DNA of 12,054 nucleotides from Bacteroidota bacterium. Its GTDB lineage: Bacteria; Bacteroidota; Bacteroidia; Bacteroidales; B39-G9. A model generated the notes under the pieces. That model saw nothing but the letters and a program-made list of their open reading frames with translations, searched no databases and was not told the origin of the DNA. The stretch covers positions 1 through 12,054 of the forward strand of contig JAUVJB010000078.1 in the NCBI GenBank assembly GCA_030592465.1, written 5' to 3'. Each line of letters opens with the position of its first letter. Positions within the stretch are counted from its first letter, which is position 1. Below are positions 8,551 through 12,054 of the stretch, piece after piece. The position numbers and the translations under genes were made by a program.

Positions 8551-8685
8551 TGAGTCCACTCCGAAAAGTCTTTTTTTGCCACAAAGGCACCAAGACATTC
8601 GCCAGCTGGCGGATTGAAAATAAATTCTTTATGACTTATTGTTTTAGTAGCATTTCCTTTTATTTTACTTTTTGGAGTGGACTCA
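8551..8685. mobile_element. 135-bp MITE-like element with 19-bp terminal inverted repeats
   Basis: The left end TGAGTCCACTCCGAAAAGT (8551-8569) and the right end (8667-8685) are inverted copies matching at 18 of 19 positions. The 97-bp interior has no credible gene; it contains GCCACAAAGGCACCAAGAC (8578-8596), a tract I recognise as a common intergenic repeat in Bacteroidota, and a GCCAGCTGGC palindrome. The first 16 bases after TGA... (AGTCCACTCCGAAAAG) recur at 11913-11928. Size and structure fit a non-autonomous transposable element in the divergent gap between the exporter and the symporter. No clear target-site duplication was found, and no transposase is in the window. Confidence 0.6.
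8600..8619. repeat. CGCCAGCTGGCG palindromic module, copy 1
   Basis: A perfect 12-bp palindrome at 8600-8611 followed by GATTGAAA. The stretch 8601-8619 matches 10842-10860 at 17 of 19 positions. It is markedly GC-richer than its surroundings, like an inserted REP-type unit. Confidence 0.55.
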
Positions 8686-8771
8686 AGTATAGTACATACT
8701 TGCAGGTTCGAGATATAAAAAATATCCCTTATGATAATATATCTTTCAATAATTTTTTTTTGCTAAATAAG

Positions 8772-8799
8772 TTGCATCCAAAATTTATTTGTATTTTTA
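8772..8799 (+). promoter_or_regulatory. Weak candidate promoter of the Na/Pi symporter
   Basis: TTG at 8772-8774, a 17-bp spacer and TATTTTTA at 8792-8799 (one base off TAnnTTTG) would start transcription about 25-28 nt before the ATG at 8831. The spacer is slightly short and the last consensus base is wrong, so this is only a candidate. Confidence 0.3.
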
Positions 8800-8830
8800 C
8801 AACTTAGTTTAAATAAATTTTTTTCTAAGA

Positions 8831-10522
8831 ATGAATTACACTTTAATTGATTTTTTAACATTATTAGGTGCTTTAGGTTTATTCCTTTTTGGCATGAAGT
8901 TAATGAGCGAAGCCCTACAAAAAGTTGCAGGTAATAAAATGAGAAGCATTTTATCTGCAATGACATCAAACAGAATAAAAGGGGTTCTTACCGGTGTTTT
9001 GATTACAGCCATTATCCAATCATCTTCGGCAACAACCGTGATGGTTGTAAGTTTTGTTAATGCCGGACTTTTGTCATTAATACAATCTATTGGCGTAATA
9101 ATGGGTGCGAATATTGGAACGACTGTAACAGCATGGTTAATTTCAATTATTGGCTTTAAAATAAAAATTAGTGCTTTAGCACTGCCTTTGATTGGTCTTG
9201 GCTTTCCTTTAATTTTTTCAAAAAACAAAAAGTTAAGTTCGTGGGGTGAGGTTATTTTTGGTTTTTCAATACTTTTTATTGGTTTAGAAAGTTTAAAATC
9301 ATCGGTGCCAAACATAAGCAACAGCCCTGAGATTCTCTCATTTTTAACAAATTACACAAACTTAGGATTTGGTTCTGATTTAATGTTTTTAGCTATTGGC
9401 ACATTACTAACCATTGTTATTCAATCTTCAAGTGCAACAATAGCGTTAACTTTAGTGATGTGTAACAATGGTTGGATTCCTTTTGAGATGGCAGCTGCTA
9501 TGGTGCTGGGAGAAAATATTGGCACAACAATTACTGCAAATATAGCTGCTTTGGTTGCTAATGCTTCGGCAAAACGGGCAGCACGGGCTCACTTTATTTT
9601 TAATATTTTGGGGATAATTTGGGTGATGCTTATTTTTCATCTTTTCCTTAACATGATAGCTTGGTTAACAATTAAGTTTACAGGGCAATCGCCATTTGAG
9701 ATAAATTCTGCAATACCAATTGCTTTATCATTATTTCATTCAATTTTTAATATTACAAATGTTCTCTTATTAGTTTGGTTTGCACCTGTAATTGTTAAAA
9801 TTGTTGAAAAAATTATTCCTTTTAAGGAAGATGAGAAAGAAGAATTTCGTTTACAATATATTTCTTCCGGGCTATTGTCAACATCAGAATTATCAACACT
9901 TCAGGCTAAAAAAGAAATCGTTTCGTATGCAAATCACACAAAAAAAATGTTTGAGTTTGTAAAAATATTATTTGATGAAATTATTGAAAAAAATTTTAGT
10001 AAGCTATATGACCGTTCTTTAAAATATGAGGATATAAGTGATAATATTGAAGTAGAAATTGCTTCTTACCTAACCAAAATTTCTGAAGGAGAGCTAAGTG
10101 CTTCTGCATCTAAAAGAGTTAGCACAATGTTAAAAATGATAAGTGATATTGAAAGTGTTGCTGATTCTTGCTATAATCTCTCAAAAGCATGTAAACGAAA
10201 ATTTGAACAAAAACAACCTTTTCAACCAAATTCGGTTAAAAATATTCATACTATGTTTACCTTAATTGACGAAGCTATTGATACAATGATTTATAATCTT
10301 GAACATGATTATCATTTAGTATCGTTAAAAAAAGCTAATGAGGTAGAAAAAGGAATTAATCAATACAGAACCGAATTAAAACAAGAACATCTAAACAATA
10401 TTAAAAACAAAAAATACACTTATCAGTCAGGCGTTATTTATAGTGACATTGTTTTAGAATGCGAAAAATTGGGTGATTATGTTATTAATGTTTCTGAAGC
10501 ATTAAACGAAATAAAAGAATAA
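8831..10522 (+). CDS. Na+/phosphate symporter with C-terminal PhoU-like domain
   Basis: A complete 563-residue protein of the Na/Pi-cotransporter family (type II-related; bacterial NptA/YjbB-like). The transmembrane half (about 1-325) has the internal duplication typical of the family: QSSSATT (63-69) with GANIGTT (92-98), and QSSSATI (198-204) with GENIGTT (227-233). These paired QSSS and G-x-N-I-G-T-T elements form the substrate and sodium site. From about 350 to 560 there is a soluble, alpha-helical region with the charged heptad look of PhoU (for example SDIESVADSCYNLSK and ECEKLGDYVINVSEA, each with E-x-x-D/G-D-like spacing), likely sensing or regulating on the cytoplasmic side. It is the first gene of the plus-strand half, transcribed away from the exporter gene. 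No pho-box-like repeat was recognised upstream. Phosphate is the likely substrate by family, unproven here. Confidence 0.92.
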   Translation: MNYTLIDFLTLLGALGLFLFGMKLMSEALQKVAGNKMRSILSAMTSNRIKGVLTGVLITAIIQSSSATTVMVVSFVNAGLLSLIQSIGVIMGANIGTTVTAWLISIIGFKIKISALALPLIGLGFPLIFSKNKKLSSWGEVIFGFSILFIGLESLKSSVPNISNSPEILSFLTNYTNLGFGSDLMFLAIGTLLTIVIQSSSATIALTLVMCNNGWIPFEMAAAMVLGENIGTTITANIAALVANASAKRAARAHFIFNILGIIWVMLIFHLFLNMIAWLTIKFTGQSPFEINSAIPIALSLFHSIFNITNVLLLVWFAPVIVKIVEKIIPFKEDEKEEFRLQYISSGLLSTSELSTLQAKKEIVSYANHTKKMFEFVKILFDEIIEKNFSKLYDRSLKYEDISDNIEVEIASYLTKISEGELSASASKRVSTMLKMISDIESVADSCYNLSKACKRKFEQKQPFQPNSVKNIHTMFTLIDEAIDTMIYNLEHDYHLVSLKKANEVEKGINQYRTELKQEHLNNIKNKKYTYQSGVIYSDIVLECEKLGDYVINVSEALNEIKE

Positions 10523-10535
10523 TATTGTTAAATAA

Positions 10536-10665
10536 TATCTGCACAAAAACTAATGAATTCACTATTATCGGTCATTGCGAATCCCGAAGTTTTGAGTAAC
10601 AGCCTGTAAATCATCGGGTTGTTCATTCTCGCAATAACGACAAATATTAAGTTTTCGTGCAGATA
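10536..10665. repeat. 130-bp nested palindromic element
   Basis: Outer arms TATCTGCACAAAAACT (10536-10551) and AGTTTTCGTGCAGATA (10650-10665) pair at 15 of 16 positions. Inside them GTCATTGCGA (10571-10580) pairs with TCGCAATAAC (10629-10638) at 9 of 10, and CCCGA (10583-10587) with TCGGG (10614-10618). The whole could fold as one long interrupted hairpin. It begins 14 bp after the symporter stop, so it would be transcribed as that gene's 3' end. GTCATTGCGA is a motif seen in dispersed bacterial repeats, which favours a repeat or MITE relic over a dedicated terminator. Confidence 0.6.
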
Positions 10666-10712
10666 CTAATTATACTTTGAGATGTTATATTTTGCGTAAT
10701 ATAATTTGTTAT

Positions 10713-10860
10713 TTAGCTTCGCTGCCTGCCCTGTGAAATTGTTTGCCAAGTGAAATGCGAAGCAATATTTAACAGGGTCATTTGTTGTCATTTGGCTTCG
10801 CCGTCATTTGTTGTCATTACGCTTCGCTACGGGGCAGGTCCGCTAGCTGGCGGATTAAAA
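10713..10860. repeat. Composite repeat block with 26-bp tandem duplication
   Basis: Components: GCTTCGC (10716-10722, again at 10795-10801 and 10821-10827, and inverted near 10758-10764); inverted arms CCCTGTGAAAT (10729-10739) and ATTTAACAGGG (10767-10777), 10 of 11 paired; two adjacent 26-bp units (10777-10802 and 10803-10828) alike at 23 of 26 positions, each starting GTCATTTGTTGTCATT; CCTGCCC/GGGCAGG arms (10725-10731, 10832-10838); and copy 2 of the GCTAGCTGGCGGATT module (10842-10860). There is no coding sense. It fills much of the 413-bp gap before the LD-carboxypeptidase gene and is GC-richer than the flanks. Confidence 0.6.
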
Positions 10861-10935
10861 TTATAATTGTTTTGTAGTGTATAAATTAGCTCAAATTATT
10901 ACGAAGCAGAGTATGGTTTATTGAAAATTCAAAAA

Positions 10936-11841
10936 ATGATAAGTCCAAAATATCTAACACAAGGGGATAAAATTGCAATTATCTCAACAGCAAGAAAAAT
11001 AACGAAAGAAGAGGTTGCTCCTGCAATTAAAAAATTTAATGATTGGGGTTTGAATGTTGTGCTTGGTAAAAATATATTTAATTCTTATAATCAATTTGCA
11101 GGCACTGATGACGAGCGTTTGTCTGATTTACAACAAATGCTTAATGACAATTCGATAAAAGCAATTATGTGTTCGCGTGGAGGTTATGGTACTGCAAGAA
11201 TTATTGATAAAATAAATTTTGATGAGTTTATAAAAAACCCGAAATGGCTTGTCGGGTATAGTGACATTACGGTTTTGCATTCAAAAATTAATATGTTGAA
11301 TATTGAAAGCATTCATGCAACAATGCCAATAAATTTCCCAAAATCAAACGAAGATACCGAAAGTATTATCAGTTTAAAAAAAGCATTGTTTGGCGAACAA
11401 ATAAAACAAGAAATTAAATCACATAAATTTAATAAAACAGGCTCTGCCAAAGGAACATTAATTGGCGGCAATCTTTCAATTTTATATAGTTTGAGAGGCA
11501 CAAGTTTAGATTTAGATACTGATAATAAAATTCTTTTTATTGAAGATTTAGATGAGTATTTATATCACATCGACAGAATGATGCAAAATTTAAAGCTCGG
11601 CAATAAATTAGAAAACCTGAAAGGGCTTATTGTTGGCGGTATGTGCGACATGAACGACAACACAACACCTTTTGGGAAAAATGCTTATGAAATTATTAAT
11701 GAAGCTGTTGCCGAATATGATTATCCTGTATGTTATAATTTTCCTGCAGGACATATTAAGCAAAACCTTGCATTGATTCTGGGCAGAAAAATAGAGATTG
11801 AAATTAATAATTTACAAACAACGGTTGAATTTGACATGTAA
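10936..11841 (+). CDS. LD-carboxypeptidase (peptidase family S66, muramoyltetrapeptide carboxypeptidase)
   Basis: A 301-residue serine peptidase that removes the terminal D-Ala from murein tetrapeptides during peptidoglycan recycling, normally in the cytoplasm; no signal peptide is seen. It opens with LTQGDKIAIISTARKI, the usual N-terminal strand. CSRGGYGTARI (79-89) is the family glycine loop, GYSDIT (107-112) carries the candidate nucleophile Ser109, IEDLDEYLYHIDRM (202-215) the candidate Glu203, and FPAGHIKQN (269-277) the candidate His273, together the Ser-Glu-His triad known for LdcA. Start choice: ATG at 10936 gives a family-like N-terminus (MISPKYLTQGDK). A TTG at 10921 in frame would add only five residues and cannot be excluded. 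No good promoter was recognised in the repeat-rich gap upstream, so it may rely on read-through from the symporter or on a non-consensus promoter. Confidence 0.92.
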   Translation: MISPKYLTQGDKIAIISTARKITKEEVAPAIKKFNDWGLNVVLGKNIFNSYNQFAGTDDERLSDLQQMLNDNSIKAIMCSRGGYGTARIIDKINFDEFIKNPKWLVGYSDITVLHSKINMLNIESIHATMPINFPKSNEDTESIISLKKALFGEQIKQEIKSHKFNKTGSAKGTLIGGNLSILYSLRGTSLDLDTDNKILFIEDLDEYLYHIDRMMQNLKLGNKLENLKGLIVGGMCDMNDNTTPFGKNAYEIINEAVAEYDYPVCYNFPAGHIKQNLALILGRKIEIEINNLQTTVEFDM

Positions 11842-11853
11842 CCGCTTCGCACC

Positions 11854-11883
11854 GGTTTAATCCCAAAGCTTTGGGATTAAACC
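11854..11883. repeat. Perfect 30-bp palindrome
   Basis: The stretch is identical to its own reverse complement over all 30 bases (half-site GGTTTAATCCCAAAG, centre AGCT). It begins 13 bp after the LD-carboxypeptidase stop. In RNA it would form a 13-bp stem with a 4-nt loop, but it is followed by TCATGGTTGATG, not a U-run, so an intrinsic terminator is not the obvious reading. A REP-like intergenic palindrome or a 3'-end stabilising hairpin fits better. Confidence 0.75.
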
Positions 11884-11912
11884 TCATGGTTGATGATTAT
11901 TATTAAATATTT

Positions 11913-11928
11913 AGTCCACTCCGAAAAG
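11913..11928. mobile_element. Orphan copy of the MITE-like terminal repeat
   Basis: AGTCCACTCCGAAAAG is identical to 8553-8568, the left end of the 135-bp element, in the same orientation. Beyond it the sequence (GGATCAAGTTC...) does not resemble that element's interior, and no matching inverted end occurs before the window stops at 12054. It may be a solo end, a relic, or the start of a longer related element. Confidence 0.5.
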
Positions 11929-12009
11929 GGATCAAGTTCAAAAGTTGGGGATTAATTTGTCTATATTTACAAAAAAATATTATTTGTTTTTTATTTGTTT
12001 TACGTTGAT

Positions 12010-12054
12010 AGCCTGAAGGGCTTAAACAATAATAACACCGAATCGCAAACAATA
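12010..12054. repeat. Possible fragment of an intergenic palindromic repeat
   Basis: AGCCTGAAGGGCT (12010-12022) forms a 4-bp stem with a 5-nt loop, followed by TAAACAATAATAACACCG. I recall CCTGAAAGG-TTTAA...AATAACCCCG-type repeats from Bacteroidota genomes, and this looks like a diverged or cut example. The window ends here, so the element cannot be completed. The rest of 11929-12054 shows no gene. Confidence 0.3.

Noticed and set aside
8700..8720. GGTTCGAGA resembling a tRNA T-loop
   Set aside because: The bases on either side do not pair into a T-stem and no acceptor, D-arm or anticodon arm is present.
8550..8807. 85-codon plus-strand open frame through the MITE-like element
   Set aside because: It reads straight through the terminal repeats and the CACAAAGGCAC repeat (giving the HKGTK peptide familiar from spurious calls) and ends just before the symporter; not a credible gene.
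8836..9321. 161-codon minus-strand open frame opposite the symporter
   Set aside because: It lies wholly antisense to a well-recognised transporter and has no recognisable domain; a shadow of the coding strand.
10777..10828. Possible CRISPR or minisatellite from the two 26-bp units
   Set aside because: Only two abutting units with no spacer between them and no cas gene in the window; a tandem duplication inside a repeat block.
10921..10935. TTG start of the LD-carboxypeptidase
   Set aside because: Only five extra residues; the ATG at 10936 gives the usual family N-terminus. Kept as a minor alternative in the feature entry.
11957..11970. TATATTTA as a promoter -7 box for a gene beyond the right edge
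   Set aside because: No TTG at the proper distance upstream and no start codon or gene visible before the window ends.

Overview
The window is about 12 kb of strongly AT-rich chromosomal DNA, most likely from an uncultured or anaerobic member of the Bacteroidota. Pointers to this are a textbook Bacteroidota promoter upstream of atpD (TTTG, 19 bp, TAAATTTG), A-rich leaders without clear Shine-Dalgarno sequences, an atpD-atpC pair with a very short epsilon subunit and a Bacteroidota-like insertion in beta, and the particular flavour of the RND/MMPL exporter, the GT9 glycosyltransferase and the Na/Pi symporter. This assignment is inference; no rRNA or marker tree is available in the window.

Layout. 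Positions 1-8339 are read entirely from the minus strand. In transcription order on that strand: an MMPL/RND exporter (8339-5961) and an NAD-dependent sugar-nucleotide epimerase/dehydratase (5899-4955); a 432-bp gap rich in short-period repeats; an all-trans polyprenyl diphosphate synthase (4522-3545); then atpD-atpC (3385-1602), a secreted alpha/beta hydrolase (1560-823) and a GT9 heptosyltransferase-type gene that runs off the left edge (751-1). From 8831 rightwards genes are on the plus strand: a Na+/phosphate symporter with a PhoU-like tail (8831-10522) and an LD-carboxypeptidase (10936-11841). The divergent point lies in the 491-bp gap 8340-8830.

Function. The genes are core or envelope housekeeping: F1 ATPase catalytic subunit and epsilon, isoprenoid chain elongation, surface-sugar metabolism (epimerase, GT9), lipid or hydrophobe export (MMPL), phosphate uptake, and peptidoglycan recycling (LD-carboxypeptidase). 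They are not an obvious single pathway, though several share an envelope theme.

The non-coding DNA is the most distinctive part. The gaps hold a 135-bp element with 19-bp terminal inverted repeats, an orphan copy of its end 3.4 kb away, a 130-bp nested palindrome directly after the symporter, a composite repeat block containing a 26-bp tandem duplication, a perfect 30-bp palindrome after the LD-carboxypeptidase, and CAAT-core repeats with 7- and 8-bp periods. I saw no CRISPR array, tRNA, rRNA, phage gene, transposase, toxin-antitoxin or defence gene, and no convincing new multi-gene system.
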